A stretch of DNA of 64,000 bases from Bradyrhizobium sp. URHD0069 (GTDB lineage: Bacteria > Pseudomonadota > Alphaproteobacteria > Rhizobiales > Xanthobacteraceae), in NCBI RefSeq assembly GCF_000701345.1, contig NZ_JNIJ01000029.1:1-64000 (forward strand), written 5' to 3'. Under the pieces are notes generated by a model that had not been told where the DNA came from, searched no databases, and was given only the letters and a program-made list of their open reading frames with translations. Positions within the stretch are counted from its first letter, which is position 1. Each line of letters begins with the position of its first letter. Of the stretch, positions 17,727 to 26,201 are shown in pieces. Made by a program: the position numbers and the translations under genes.

Positions 17727-17983
17727 ACTGCTTAGTACATTGATCAGGTTACGTTTGCTCTGGCTCCCGTCAATCCAAAAACAGACGCTAAAAAAGCGAA
17801 CGTCTGACGATCGGTGCTATATTATGGCTGTAAGAAGATGACGAGAGCCGCGCTGGCCCTTTGCTCATAAAGCCAAGAGGCTTTGTCGAGGAAGATGCGC
17901 CGACGCAAAGCAGACTCGGGCAGACAATCTGATCGGCGCATTTAGGGGTTCATGGCCTAGAGAGCGGGGCAACCTAACGAGCG
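17727..17983. other. intergenic between glyS and kinase gene
   Basis: No gene seen. It contains AT-richer sequence around 17780-17830 that could hold the promoter of the kinase gene on the minus strand, but no clear -35/-10 pair stands out. Confidence 0.35.
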
Positions 17984-20110
17984 CTAATCCTGTATCTTGG
18001 AAAAATCGGCAACCGCGCGGGTGGCATCGCGGATTTCATTCAAAAGCTTCAAGCGATTTTCGCGCACCTTCGCGTCGTCATCGTTGACCTTCACCTTGTC
18101 GAAGAAAGCATCGACCGCCGGACGCAGTTTTGCCATTGCGCTCATCGCGCTCGCGAAGTCTTCTTTTGCCGCGGCTGCGCTGGCATCGGCTTTCACCTGG
18201 TCGATGGCCTTCGCCAGCGTCTTTTCTTCATCGAGACTGTAAAGCGCGGCATCGGGCGCGCCCTCGTAGGCCTTGCCGTCCTTCTTCTCCTCGATCCGCA
18301 AAATGTTGGCGGCACGCTTGGTGCCGGCAAGCAGGTTCTTGCCGTCGTCGGTATCGAGGAATTTTCCGAGCGCTTCGACACGGCGGACCACCATCAAGAG
18401 ATCGTCCTGTCCTTCCAGCGCGAACACGGCGTCGACGAGATCGTATCGCGCGCCCTGCTCGCGGAGCTGGACTTTCAGGCGGTCGGCGAAAAAGGCGAGA
18501 AGATCAACGCTGTTGTTTCGAACTTGACGACCAGCCCATCTGACCATTGCCGCGCCGGTTACCTTGAAGGCTTCGGCGTGTTTATCGAACACACTTATCA
18601 AATTTATCTTATGCCGGTTTTCAACCAGCAGCCGAATTACCCCTAGCGCCGCTCTACGCAACGCATAGGGATCTTTCGATCCCGTCGGCTTTTCATCGAT
18701 CGCCCAGAAGCCGACCAGCGTGTCGATCTTGTCCGCAAGCGCCACTGCAACACTCACGGGATCGGTCGGCACCCGATCCGCAGGCCCCTGCGGCTTGTAA
18801 TGCTCTTCGCTCGCGGCGGCGACGGAAGCGTCCTCGCCCTGCGCCAGCGCGTAGTATTTTCCCATCAAGCCCTGCAGCTCCGGGAATTCGCCGACCACTT
18901 CGGTCAGCAGATCGGTTTTCGCCAGACGCGCCGCGCGCTTGGTCTTTTCGACGTCGGCGCCGACCAGTGGCGCGATCTCCGCCGCCAGCCGTTCGATCCG
19001 CTTGATGCGCTCGCCTTGCGTGCCCAACTTCTCGTGAAACACGATGCTGTCGAATTTCGCTAGCCGCTCTTCAAGTTTCGTCTTCAGGTCGGTCTCGTAA
19101 AAGAACTTCGCATCGCTCAAGCGCGCGCGGATGACGCGCTCGTTGCCGGCGATGATGGCCTTGCCGCCATCGGACGCTTCGATGTTGGCGGTGAGGACGA
19201 ATTTGTTGATGAGTTTTGTCGTTTTGGGATCGCTGACCACAAAACACTTCTGGTTATTCCGGATCGTCGCGCGGATCACCTCGCCCGGGATCGACAGGAA
19301 TTCCTGGTCGAACGATCCCATCAGCACCACGGGCCATTCGACCAGTCCCGCCACTTCATCGAGCAGCCCCTGGTCCTCGATCAATTCGTAATTCTGCGCC
19401 TGCGCCAAGGTCCTGGCTTCGGCGAGAATGATGTCCTTGCGGCCCTGCGGATCGAGCACGACCTTCGCGGCGTGGAGCTTTGCCTGATAATCCTCGAAGC
19501 GGCGCACGGAAATCGGCGCCGGCGCCATGAAGCGATGGCCATAGGTAGTCTGGCCGGCCTCGATGCCGTCGACGGCGAATTTCACGACGTCGGGTTCTTC
19601 GGTCTCCATGCCGAAAGTGGCGACGATGGCATGCAGCGGCCGCACCCATTGCAGCGCGCCGGGCCTCGCCGAGCGTTCGCCCCAGCGCATCGATTTCGGC
19701 CATGGAAATGTTCTGATGATGACCGGCAGCATGTCGGCGAGCACGTCGAGCGTGGCGCGGCCGGGCTTTTCGATCAGCGCGATATAAAAGTCGCCCTTCT
19801 TCGGATCGCGCTGGATCTTTGCCTCATCGAGCGAGGCCAATCCCGTCGCCTTGAGAAACCCCTGGATCGCAGCATCCGGCCCGCCGACGCGCGGTCCCCT
19901 GCGCTCTTCCTTCAGGTCGGATTGCCGCGCCGGAATGCCATGCACGGTCAGCGTCAGCCGCCGCGGTGTCGCAAAGGCCTTCGCACCTTCATAAACCAGG
20001 CCCTCGGCGACGAGTTTGTCGGTCACCATACGGCGCAGATCATCGGCCGCCTTCGCCTGCATCCGGGCAGGGATCTCTTCGGAGAAAAGTTCGAGAAGCA
20101 GATCGGGCAT
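17984..20110 (-). CDS. glyS: glycyl-tRNA synthetase, beta subunit
   Basis: A 708-residue protein beginning MPDLLLELFSEEIPARMQ, the diagnostic start of bacterial GlyS. HRFMAPAPI, VEWPVVLMGSFDQEFLSIP and a C-terminal anticodon-binding region (DALRRAALGVIRLL, AVDAFFDKVKVN) follow. With GlyQ it forms the alpha2beta2 enzyme that charges tRNA-Gly. The ATG directly follows the glyQ stop (TAGATG), so the two are translationally coupled. Confidence 0.97.
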   Translation of the reverse strand: MPDLLLELFSEEIPARMQAKAADDLRRMVTDKLVAEGLVYEGAKAFATPRRLTLTVHGIPARQSDLKEERRGPRVGGPDAAIQGFLKATGLASLDEAKIQRDPKKGDFYIALIEKPGRATLDVLADMLPVIIRTFPWPKSMRWGERSARPGALQWVRPLHAIVATFGMETEEPDVVKFAVDGIEAGQTTYGHRFMAPAPISVRRFEDYQAKLHAAKVVLDPQGRKDIILAEARTLAQAQNYELIEDQGLLDEVAGLVEWPVVLMGSFDQEFLSIPGEVIRATIRNNQKCFVVSDPKTTKLINKFVLTANIEASDGGKAIIAGNERVIRARLSDAKFFYETDLKTKLEERLAKFDSIVFHEKLGTQGERIKRIERLAAEIAPLVGADVEKTKRAARLAKTDLLTEVVGEFPELQGLMGKYYALAQGEDASVAAASEEHYKPQGPADRVPTDPVSVAVALADKIDTLVGFWAIDEKPTGSKDPYALRRAALGVIRLLVENRHKINLISVFDKHAEAFKVTGAAMVRWAGRQVRNNSVDLLAFFADRLKVQLREQGARYDLVDAVFALEGQDDLLMVVRRVEALGKFLDTDDGKNLLAGTKRAANILRIEEKKDGKAYEGAPDAALYSLDEEKTLAKAIDQVKADASAAAAKEDFASAMSAMAKLRPAVDAFFDKVKVNDDDAKVRENRLKLLNEIRDATRAVADFSKIQD

Positions 20111-21046
20111 CTAGGTCGCCCCGCCCGCTTCGGTATGCAACCAGGCTTCGCCGCAGGCCCTCGCCAACTCGCGCACACGCATGATGTAGCTCTGCCGCTC
20201 GGTCACCGAGATCACGCCGCGGGCGTCGAGCAGATTGAAGACGTGGCTTGCCTTGATGCACTGGTCATAGGCCGGCAGCGCCATCAAATGTTTTTTCTGA
20301 TTGTGACCGCTCACCCAGCCCGCCTCAAGATATTTCTTGCAGGCCTCCTCGGCCATGGCGAATTGCTTGAACAGCATGTCGGCGTCGGAGTGTTCGAAAT
20401 TGTGCCGCGAATATTCCTGCTCGGCCTGCAGGAACACGTCGCCGTAAGTAACGCGCTCGGCGCCGTCGCGGCCGTTGAAATTGAGATCGTAGACGCGGTC
20501 GACGCCCTGCACATACATCGCAAGGCGCTCGAGCCCATAGGTGAGTTCGCCGGAAACCGGCGCGCATTCGACGCCCGCGACCTGCTGGAAGTAAGTGAAT
20601 TGCGACACCTCCATGCCGTCGCACCAGCATTCCCAGCCCAATCCCCATGCGCCAAGCGTCGGGCTTTCCCAATCGTCCTCGACAAAGCGGATATCATGCA
20701 GATGTGAATCGACGCCGATCGCGGCGAGCGACTTCAGATAGAGTTCCTGAATGTCCGGCGGCGACGGTTTCAGGATCACCTGGAACTGGTAATAATGCTG
20801 CAGCCGGTTGGGATTTTCGCCGTAGCGGCCGTCCTTGGGCCGCCGCGACGGCTGCACATAGGCGGCATTCCAGCGTTTCGGCCCGAGCGCGCGCAGCGTG
20901 GTCGCCGGGTGAAAGGTGCCCGCCCCCACTTCCATGTCATAGGGCTGCAGGATCACGCAGCCGTAATCCGCCCAATAACGCTGCAGCGTCAGGATCAGTC
21001 CCTGGAACGAGCGTTCCGGGCGCATGTGCGGAGGTAGTGAGTCCAT
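20111..21046 (-). CDS. glyQ: glycyl-tRNA synthetase, alpha subunit
   Basis: The catalytic subunit, recognised by SFQGLILTLQRYWADYGCVI, QPYDMEVGAGTFHPATTLRA, QPSRRPKDGRYGENPNRLQH and GWECWCDGMEVSQFTYFQQV. The start is placed at the ATG at 21046 (MDSLPPHMRPERS), giving 311 residues. An upstream in-frame start at 21079 adds 11 residues without family similarity. It is first of the glyQ-glyS pair; the small gene at 21429-21641 lies further upstream on the same strand. Confidence 0.95.
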   Translation of the reverse strand: MDSLPPHMRPERSFQGLILTLQRYWADYGCVILQPYDMEVGAGTFHPATTLRALGPKRWNAAYVQPSRRPKDGRYGENPNRLQHYYQFQVILKPSPPDIQELYLKSLAAIGVDSHLHDIRFVEDDWESPTLGAWGLGWECWCDGMEVSQFTYFQQVAGVECAPVSGELTYGLERLAMYVQGVDRVYDLNFNGRDGAERVTYGDVFLQAEQEYSRHNFEHSDADMLFKQFAMAEEACKKYLEAGWVSGHNQKKHLMALPAYDQCIKASHVFNLLDARGVISVTERQSYIMRVRELARACGEAWLHTEAGGAT

Positions 21047-21428
21047 CGTCCGATTCGGTCTTCGCTGGGGGGCCGGCAAGCGCGCGGGACCGTATCGGCG
21101 GGGAGGCGGGGAATCAAGGCGAAGTCCGGCGGGATTTTGCCGTGAGAAAGCCCGAGAGCATGACCGGTTCTGATTGAATCAGAACCGAAGCTCTGGATTC
21201 TTGTTTTGACGCGTTTTCTTCACGCGAACCGGTATCCACTTCGCTCGAAAACGCTCTGGATCGGCGCGCCGGATTTCGTGATCGCTCTCGATGGAATTGT
21301 GAGCCACGCAGGCGCCGGTGTTCGGTAAGAGAATTGCAGTCGCTCCAAGCCTTGCTCGCCGGTTCTCACGGGTGGTGCCCCGCCCCGAGGCCGGCGCAAG
21401 TGCTTTTAGAGGGCAAATCGCCTTAAGA
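21047..21428. other. intergenic region with interspersed repeat
   Basis: No gene. Holds the repeat at 21160-21258 and the glyQ promoter region. Confidence 0.45.
21160..21258. repeat. interspersed repeat, family D, copy 1
   Basis: Begins with a perfect palindrome: CGGTTCTGATT at 21165-21175, a central G, then AATCAGAACCG to 21187. It continues with TTTTGACGCGTTTTCTTCACGCGAACCGGTATCCACTTCGCTCG-type sequence. A diverged copy lies at 28190-28280. Similar elements are common between genes in Bradyrhizobium. Confidence 0.7.
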
Positions 21429-21641
21429 TCACCCCGGCCGATAGGCGCCGGTGTTGGGATCCCGCCGCAGGGTTGGAATATCATTCGACTTGGCAGCTTC
21501 GGCGAGCCGGGCGAGGCGCGCCTCTTCCAATTCCCTGTTGACCCTCATGGCTGTGCGGTAGGCCCAGCGGACCACGGCTAGCCCACCCAGGGCGCCCGCG
21601 AAAGCGATCAGCGGCGGCATCGGTCGATCCTTGTCGTTCAT
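21429..21641 (-). CDS. small conserved membrane-associated protein
   Basis: A 70-residue protein: a short hydrophobic helix (PLIAFAGALGGLAVVRWAYR, 9-28) followed by a charged helical segment (ELEEARLARLAEAAK). The tail is polar and ends in DPNTGAYRP. GGGGGG sits shortly before the ATG. The one-membrane-helix-plus-tail layout and tail motif resemble small proteins seen beside glyQ in related genomes. Function unknown. Confidence 0.65.
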   Translation of the reverse strand: MNDKDRPMPPLIAFAGALGGLAVVRWAYRTAMRVNRELEEARLARLAEAAKSNDIPTLRRDPNTGAYRPG

Positions 21642-21729
21642 TCGTCGGCCCCCCGATTGGCATTGTTGCCCAAGCTGTTTCCGCCTGCAATCGCATTGTC
21701 ATCACTAAATAGCGCGCGCCAATCGGCCG

Positions 21730-22641
21730 TCAAAACCCGAATTTGGCCCAAATTGCCCTGCTCTCCAGCGCCGAAATCAATTCGTCCGGCAGGCCCGCGA
21801 TACCGTCCCGTTGGGTTAGCGTTTCCGCGCCTGCCGATTTGCGGCCCAGCAGGCTGGACAACAGCCCTGTCGAGGGCGCGATAAGCGGCGTCAGTACCTT
21901 GTCACCGTAGCGCGTGCGCAGCGTCGAGCGCAGATCGCCGATCGCATCCGCAAGTCCCAGCGAAACGGAGGTTTCTCCGGCCCAATATTCGCCGGTGAAC
22001 AGCACGTCGTCGGCGCCCTTCAGGCGAGCGCCCCGGCTCTGTTTCACCAGCGCAATGAAGATGGCGTGGATCTCGCGCTGAAGCGCTTTGACGTGCGCGA
22101 CATCATCGGGGTTTTCGGGAAGAAACGGGTCGAGCATCGCCTTGCGCGTGCCGGCGGTATACAGCCGCCGTTCGACGCCGATCTTCTTGATCAGTTCCTG
22201 AAACCCGAAAGTGCCGCCGACCACGCCGATCGAGCCCAGGATCGAGGATGGATCGCAAAAAATCTCGTCGCCGGCGCAGGCGATCATGTAGCCGCCGGAT
22301 GCCGCGACATCCTCGACGAATACCAGCACGGGCAGTTTCTTTTCCGCGGCGAGTTGCCTGATGCGCAAGTAGATCTGGCGCGACTGCACCGGCGAACCGC
22401 CGGGCGAATTGATCATCAGCGCCACGGCTTTTGCATTCTTCATCGAGAAAGCGCGCTCGAGCGTCCTGGCGACACCGGCGAGCGACATGCCTGGCCGCAG
22501 CGGCGTCACCGCACCGATCAAGCCCGACAGCCGGACCACCGGCACCACGGCAACTCCACGCCGCAGACGCGCCGGAAGCCATTCCGTAAGTCTGTCGATC
22601 AGGCCCGGCCATCTCAAGCGATCAGCTGTTTGTTCGGTCAT
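21730..22641 (-). CDS. S49 family signal-peptide-peptidase-like serine protease
   Basis: A 303-residue protease of the SppA/SohB family. The nucleophile is Ser115 in DVAASGGYMIA and the general base Lys167 in GTRKAMLDPF. The 52-residue spacing between them is that of SohB/SppA. NSPGGSP (78-84) is the conserved oxyanion segment. The protein is half the size of SppA, i.e. a single-repeat form. A well-defined N-terminal membrane anchor is not obvious, so location is uncertain. The ATG follows GAGGTAACCGC. Confidence 0.92.
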   Translation of the reverse strand: MTEQTADRLRWPGLIDRLTEWLPARLRRGVAVVPVVRLSGLIGAVTPLRPGMSLAGVARTLERAFSMKNAKAVALMINSPGGSPVQSRQIYLRIRQLAAEKKLPVLVFVEDVAASGGYMIACAGDEIFCDPSSILGSIGVVGGTFGFQELIKKIGVERRLYTAGTRKAMLDPFLPENPDDVAHVKALQREIHAIFIALVKQSRGARLKGADDVLFTGEYWAGETSVSLGLADAIGDLRSTLRTRYGDKVLTPLIAPSTGLLSSLLGRKSAGAETLTQRDGIAGLPDELISALESRAIWAKFGF

Positions 22642-22754
22642 GCGGTTACCTCGAAATTAACCAATTTTTATCACGCGGCTGTCATTGAATCGATTGGAAC
22701 GTCTTTTGCATTGAGGCCGTTGTAAGGGCCGTAACGGCGCAGCGGGGAAAAAGC

Positions 22755-22853
22755 ATGAAAATCTATCTGCTGATGGTGCTGATCGGTACACTTTTGACCG
22801 CGATTCACTTCACTTCCGCGCCAGAGCAGCGATCGAAGTCGCCTTCCCAATAG
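22755..22853 (+). CDS. possible 32-residue membrane peptide
   Basis: ATG at 22755, stop TAG at 22851. The predicted peptide starts MKIYLLMVLIGTLLTAIHF and ends in a polar, basic tail (EQRSKSPSQ), a typical single-pass small protein layout. A purine-rich GGGGAAAAAGC precedes the ATG. It is divergent from the S49 protease gene. No homologue can be confirmed from sequence alone. Confidence 0.5.
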   Translation: MKIYLLMVLIGTLLTAIHFTSAPEQRSKSPSQ

Positions 22854-22874
22854 CTTAGGCGATGGAGCAAAGCT

Positions 22875-23639
22875 TCAGGGTATTGCTAGCGGCAATACCC
22901 CCTTCCCGGCCAGAATGTCCTGCACCTGTTTATTAGGCACCGCTGACTCATCATTGAGCATCAGCGCGGCGTGCAATTCAACAGGTGCCTTCCCGCCCTT
23001 GACGGCACGAATCAGCACGCGAATCGCAGGCCTCTTTCCATCCCCGTGAACAGGCAGAATTGCCAGGCTGCCAAAACCGCGCGCGAGCGCGATCAGCACC
23101 TCGACGAGACCGTCAGCACGCCAGATCAAACTGAGGACGCCGCCGGATTTCAAAATCCGTCGCGCCGCGTGAACCCATGTCTCGAGCGTCGCAGCCGTCG
23201 AGACATGAGCGATTTCGCGGGCCTTATCCGGCGAGGCGCGGTGCCGCGCGGGATCATTGAACGGCGGGTTCATCAGGACGACATCGACACTGTCGGGAGA
23301 CAGGCCAGCCGTCGCAAACGTCTCGGCGGCAGATGCGACGTCGAGCACGATGACCTCAGCCGAGATGGCATTTGCGGCAGCGTTGCCGCGCGCGAGAAGC
23401 GCCAGCGCCGCATCGATCTCAACGAGGAAAAGTTCTATGCCGGCCACACGTTTGGCGACGGCAAGGCCGGCGGCGCCGACCCCGGCGCCCAAGTCAACCA
23501 CGCGATCGCCTGAACGGGCCGGCGTCGCCGCAGCCAACAGCAGGGCGTCATGGCCGGCGCGATGGCCCGATTTCGGTTGCCGCAGGCGCAATTGTCCACC
23601 GAAAAACGCATCCTCGGTAAGTTCGCCGGGGTCAGTCAT
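22875..23639 (-). CDS. SAM-dependent N6-adenine methyltransferase, TrmN6-like
   Basis: A 254-residue protein starting at the ATG at 23639, which overlaps the end of the upstream DUF2007 gene (ATGACTGA). The SAM-binding motif is DLGAGVG (49-55) and the catalytic motif NPPF (124-127), the pair expected for enzymes methylating the N6 of adenine. The early G.LRLRQPK.GHRAGHDALLLAA block matches tRNA1(Val) A37 methyltransferases (TrmN/YfiC). An rRNA or protein target is not excluded. Confidence 0.85.
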   Translation of the reverse strand: MTDPGELTEDAFFGGQLRLRQPKSGHRAGHDALLLAAATPARSGDRVVDLGAGVGAAGLAVAKRVAGIELFLVEIDAALALLARGNAAANAISAEVIVLDVASAAETFATAGLSPDSVDVVLMNPPFNDPARHRASPDKAREIAHVSTAATLETWVHAARRILKSGGVLSLIWRADGLVEVLIALARGFGSLAILPVHGDGKRPAIRVLIRAVKGGKAPVELHAALMLNDESAVPNKQVQDILAGKGVLPLAIP

Positions 23640-23859
23640 CGGGTCGCAGTTCGTGGGCCAAGCCGGCATCGATCAGAACCTGGCGGGCCTCGCGGTTGTC
23701 GTCCTCATGGACCAGGATCCGGCGCGGTAGGACTCCGAGCGAGCCTTCGATAATGCTCATGTTCTGGTCCAGCACCAGATGGTGGATGTTCGCACCATCG
23801 AGCAGCGCGCCGATGGCCGAAACCAGCACCATATCGTTGGTCCGTACCAATTCCCGCAA
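23632..23859 (-). CDS. DUF2007 family small protein
   Basis: A 75-residue protein from a TTG start at 23859 with GGAG eight bases upstream; no ATG is suitably placed. Its sequence (LRELVRTNDMVLVSAIGALL, LDQNMSIIEGSLGVLPRRIL, HEDD) is a full-length DUF2007 domain, annotated in databases as putative signal-transducing. It overlaps the TrmN6-like gene by 8 bases, so the two are very likely translationally coupled. It is divergent from the prenyl synthase gene at 23996. Confidence 0.82.
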   Translation of the reverse strand: MRELVRTNDMVLVSAIGALLDGANIHHLVLDQNMSIIEGSLGVLPRRILVHEDDNREARQVLIDAGLAHELRPDD

Positions 23860-23995
23860 CTTTGGCTCTCCTTCGCCGACCCGACGTGACGGCAGCGCCA
23901 GCCGTGTCAGCCGCCTGATGCCCTTGCCGCGTTCCCTGGCAGTTTCTATTGTTATACCTGAGGATAGAGTGAATTGGGCAAATCTGGAGACCGGC

Positions 23996-25006
23996 GTGGC
24001 GGTTATTGTACCCTTCGAGAGTCCCTCGAACACATCGATAGATGAGCTGGTCGCGCTGGTCGCCGCCGATATGGAGCGCGTCAACAGCACCATTCTGTCG
24101 CGGACCGGCTCGGAAGTTACCATGATCCCCGAGGTCGCCAATCATCTGATTTCCTCAGGGGGGAAGCGGCTGCGCCCGATGCTGACGCTCGCCATGGCAA
24201 ATCTCACCGGCTATTCCGGCGACGGCCATATCAAGCTCGCGGCCTCGGTCGAGTTCATGCATACCGCGACCTTGCTGCATGACGACGTGGTCGACGAAAG
24301 TGAATTGCGCCGCGGCAAGCTGTCCGCGCGGATGCTGTGGGGCAACGAGGCCAGCGTTCTGGTTGGCGACTTCCTGCTCGGCCAGGCGTTTCGCATGATG
24401 GTCGAGGTCGGCTCGCTACGCGCCCTCGATATTCTCTCATCCGCCGCGGCAACCATCGCCGAGGGTGAAGTGATGCAGCTTGCGGCGGCGAAAAATACCG
24501 CCACCACGGAAGATGAATATCTCGCGGTGATCCGCGGCAAGACGGCTGAGCTGTTCGCCGCGGCCTGCGAGGTCGGACCCGTCATCGCCAATCGGCCGAA
24601 GGCCGAGCAGACCGCGTGCCGCTCGGTCGGCATGAATCTGGGTATCGCGTTTCAGCTGGTGGACGACGTGCTGGACTATGGCGGCAAGGCCGCCAAGCTC
24701 GGCAAGAATATCGGCGACGATTTTCGCGAGGGCAAGATCACGCTGCCGGTGGTGCTGGCTTTCCGTCGCGGCAATGACGGCGAGCGCGCCTTCTGGATCA
24801 ACGCGCTGGAGCGCGGCGAGATCTCCGACGGTGATCTCGATCACGCCGTCGGCCTGATGACCAAACACCGCGCGCTGGAGGATACCCTCAACCGCGCTCA
24901 GCACTACGGCGCGATGGCCGTCGACGCGCTGGCGCTGTTTCCGGCTTCGCCCATGAAGACCGCACTTGAGCAGGTGGTGGCGTTCTGCCTGGCAAGGTCC
25001 TATTGA
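23996..25006 (+). CDS. ispB: octaprenyl (polyprenyl) diphosphate synthase
   Basis: A 336-residue trans-prenyltransferase making the ubiquinone side chain. The GTG at 23996 is chosen because GGAG precedes it and because family proteins start just there (VAVIVPFE). The first Asp-rich motif is LLHDDVVD (DDVVD 96-100), the second QLVDDVLD (DDVLD 223-227), with GGKRLRP at ~55-61 for IPP binding. An open frame continues upstream to 23696 but overlaps the divergent DUF2007 gene and is not family-like. Confidence 0.93.
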   Translation: MAVIVPFESPSNTSIDELVALVAADMERVNSTILSRTGSEVTMIPEVANHLISSGGKRLRPMLTLAMANLTGYSGDGHIKLAASVEFMHTATLLHDDVVDESELRRGKLSARMLWGNEASVLVGDFLLGQAFRMMVEVGSLRALDILSSAAATIAEGEVMQLAAAKNTATTEDEYLAVIRGKTAELFAAACEVGPVIANRPKAEQTACRSVGMNLGIAFQLVDDVLDYGGKAAKLGKNIGDDFREGKITLPVVLAFRRGNDGERAFWINALERGEISDGDLDHAVGLMTKHRALEDTLNRAQHYGAMAVDALALFPASPMKTALEQVVAFCLARSY

Positions 25007-25139
25007 GGGTCCTCCGTCGTCATACCCCGCATGCGGGGTATCCGGTACACCGCGGCCTTTCCATTCTATCACTGACGTCTCGGAGTACTGGGCCGCCCGG
25101 CCAAGTATGCGACATCAAGCCGGGCGATGACAGCGAGGC
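25007..25139. repeat. intergenic palindromic element between ispB and ispE
   Basis: Between convergent ispB and ispE, containing ATACCCCGCATGCGGGGTAT (25022-25041), a near-perfect 20-base palindrome able to act as a bidirectional terminator stem. The rest resembles the interspersed repeats seen elsewhere in the window. Confidence 0.6.
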
Positions 25140-26066
25140 CTAGCTCAACACGCCCGCATGCACCCACCACTGCGGGTGCTCGATCTGTATTTTCTGTGAC
25201 GCGCGCTGCGCCTCCGCGGTGTTCTCAAAGATCGCAAAGCAGGTAGCGCCCGACCCCGACATCCGCGCCAGCCACGCCCCATTGGTGGCGTTGAGCGCCG
25301 ACAATACTTCGCCAATCACGGGCTGAATGCGCATGGCCGGGGCTTCGAGATCGTTAGAAGCAGCAGCGAGTGCTTCAACCCATTCTTCGATCGACGCCCC
25401 GTCTCCCGGCCAGGCTGTCGCCTGGATCACGTCGGTAACACCCACCAGCAATTCCCCGTGACGCAGACCCAGCGCTTCAAACACGTCCTTGGTCGGCACG
25501 GGAATGCGCGGATTGACCATCACGCACGGCATCTTTGGCAGGCTTAGCGGCAGCAGCGTTTCGCCCACCCCGGTCATGACGCAGGCGCCCGAAGACAGGC
25601 AGACCGGCACGTCGGCGCCGGTCTGTTTCGCGACCTCGATCAGCCGCTTGTCGTCGAGGGCAAGGCCGTTCGCCCGCGCCAGCAACCGCAACGCCGCGGC
25701 GGCGTCAGCCGAACCGCCGCCGATCCCGGCTGCAACGGGAAGCACCTTGTCGAGGGTGAAATCGCCGAGCTTGAGACCAGGCACACGTTCGCCGAGCAAT
25801 TGCGCGGCCTTGAACACGAGGTTATCGCCGGTCTCGCCGCAGTCCGGTGCAAGCGGCCCGGTGGTCTTGAGGGTCAGTGTGGACCCGGGCGTCAGATTCA
25901 GGTGGTCGGCGCAATCGGCGAACGCAACCACGCTTTCAAGATCGTGATAGCCATCGACCCGCCGCCCAACCACCCGAAGGGTCAGGTTGACCTTGGCACA
26001 CGCGTTCTCAATCAGCGCTAGTGCGGTGGATTGGACATTCGCTCCAGCATTTCCACGAGTCGCCAT
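25140..26066 (-). CDS. ispE: 4-diphosphocytidyl-2-C-methyl-D-erythritol kinase
   Basis: A 308-residue GHMP kinase of the MEP isoprenoid pathway. The substrate-binding start is ENACAKVNLTLRVVGRR.DGYH, the glycine-rich phosphate loop is PVAAGIGGGSADAAAA, and the C-terminal motif is MSGSGATCFAIF. The ATG at 26066 is preferred to an upstream TTG at 26084. It lies next to ispB-type prenyl synthesis but in convergent orientation. Its upstream region contains the 27-bp inverted repeat at 26108-26182. Confidence 0.93.
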   Translation of the reverse strand: MATRGNAGANVQSTALALIENACAKVNLTLRVVGRRVDGYHDLESVVAFADCADHLNLTPGSTLTLKTTGPLAPDCGETGDNLVFKAAQLLGERVPGLKLGDFTLDKVLPVAAGIGGGSADAAAALRLLARANGLALDDKRLIEVAKQTGADVPVCLSSGACVMTGVGETLLPLSLPKMPCVMVNPRIPVPTKDVFEALGLRHGELLVGVTDVIQATAWPGDGASIEEWVEALAAASNDLEAPAMRIQPVIGEVLSALNATNGAWLARMSGSGATCFAIFENTAEAQRASQKIQIEHPQWWVHAGVLS

Positions 26067-26107
26067 AGCAAATGTCAAATCCAAAGCCGCACTGAAATTT
26101 ATAGTTT

Positions 26108-26182
26108 GCTAGCGTCCCGGCTCTAACATTCGCAAGTGAGTTAGCCGCAACCGGATGCGAATGTTAGAGCCGGGACGCTAGC
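26108..26182. repeat. 27-bp perfect inverted repeat
   Basis: Arms at 26108-26134 and 26156-26182 are exact reverse complements (left arm starts GCTAGCGTCCCGGCTC). They are separated by a 21-base spacer. It lies just after the stop of the TPR gene and before the ispE start, both on the minus strand. It could be a strong transcription barrier or a mobile miniature element; no T-run follows. Confidence 0.85.
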
Positions 26183-26201
26183 ATCGGCGACCAGTCCTTG
26201 A

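Noticed and set aside
16339..17841. 500-codon plus-strand frame opposite the giant kinase gene
   Set aside because: No recognisable domain; the composition mirrors the kinase gene's third-position GC. The minus-strand product has many conserved motifs in this stretch.
19472..20707. 411-codon plus-strand frame across glyS and glyQ
   Set aside because: Spans two real genes on the other strand; no domain or ribosome-binding site.
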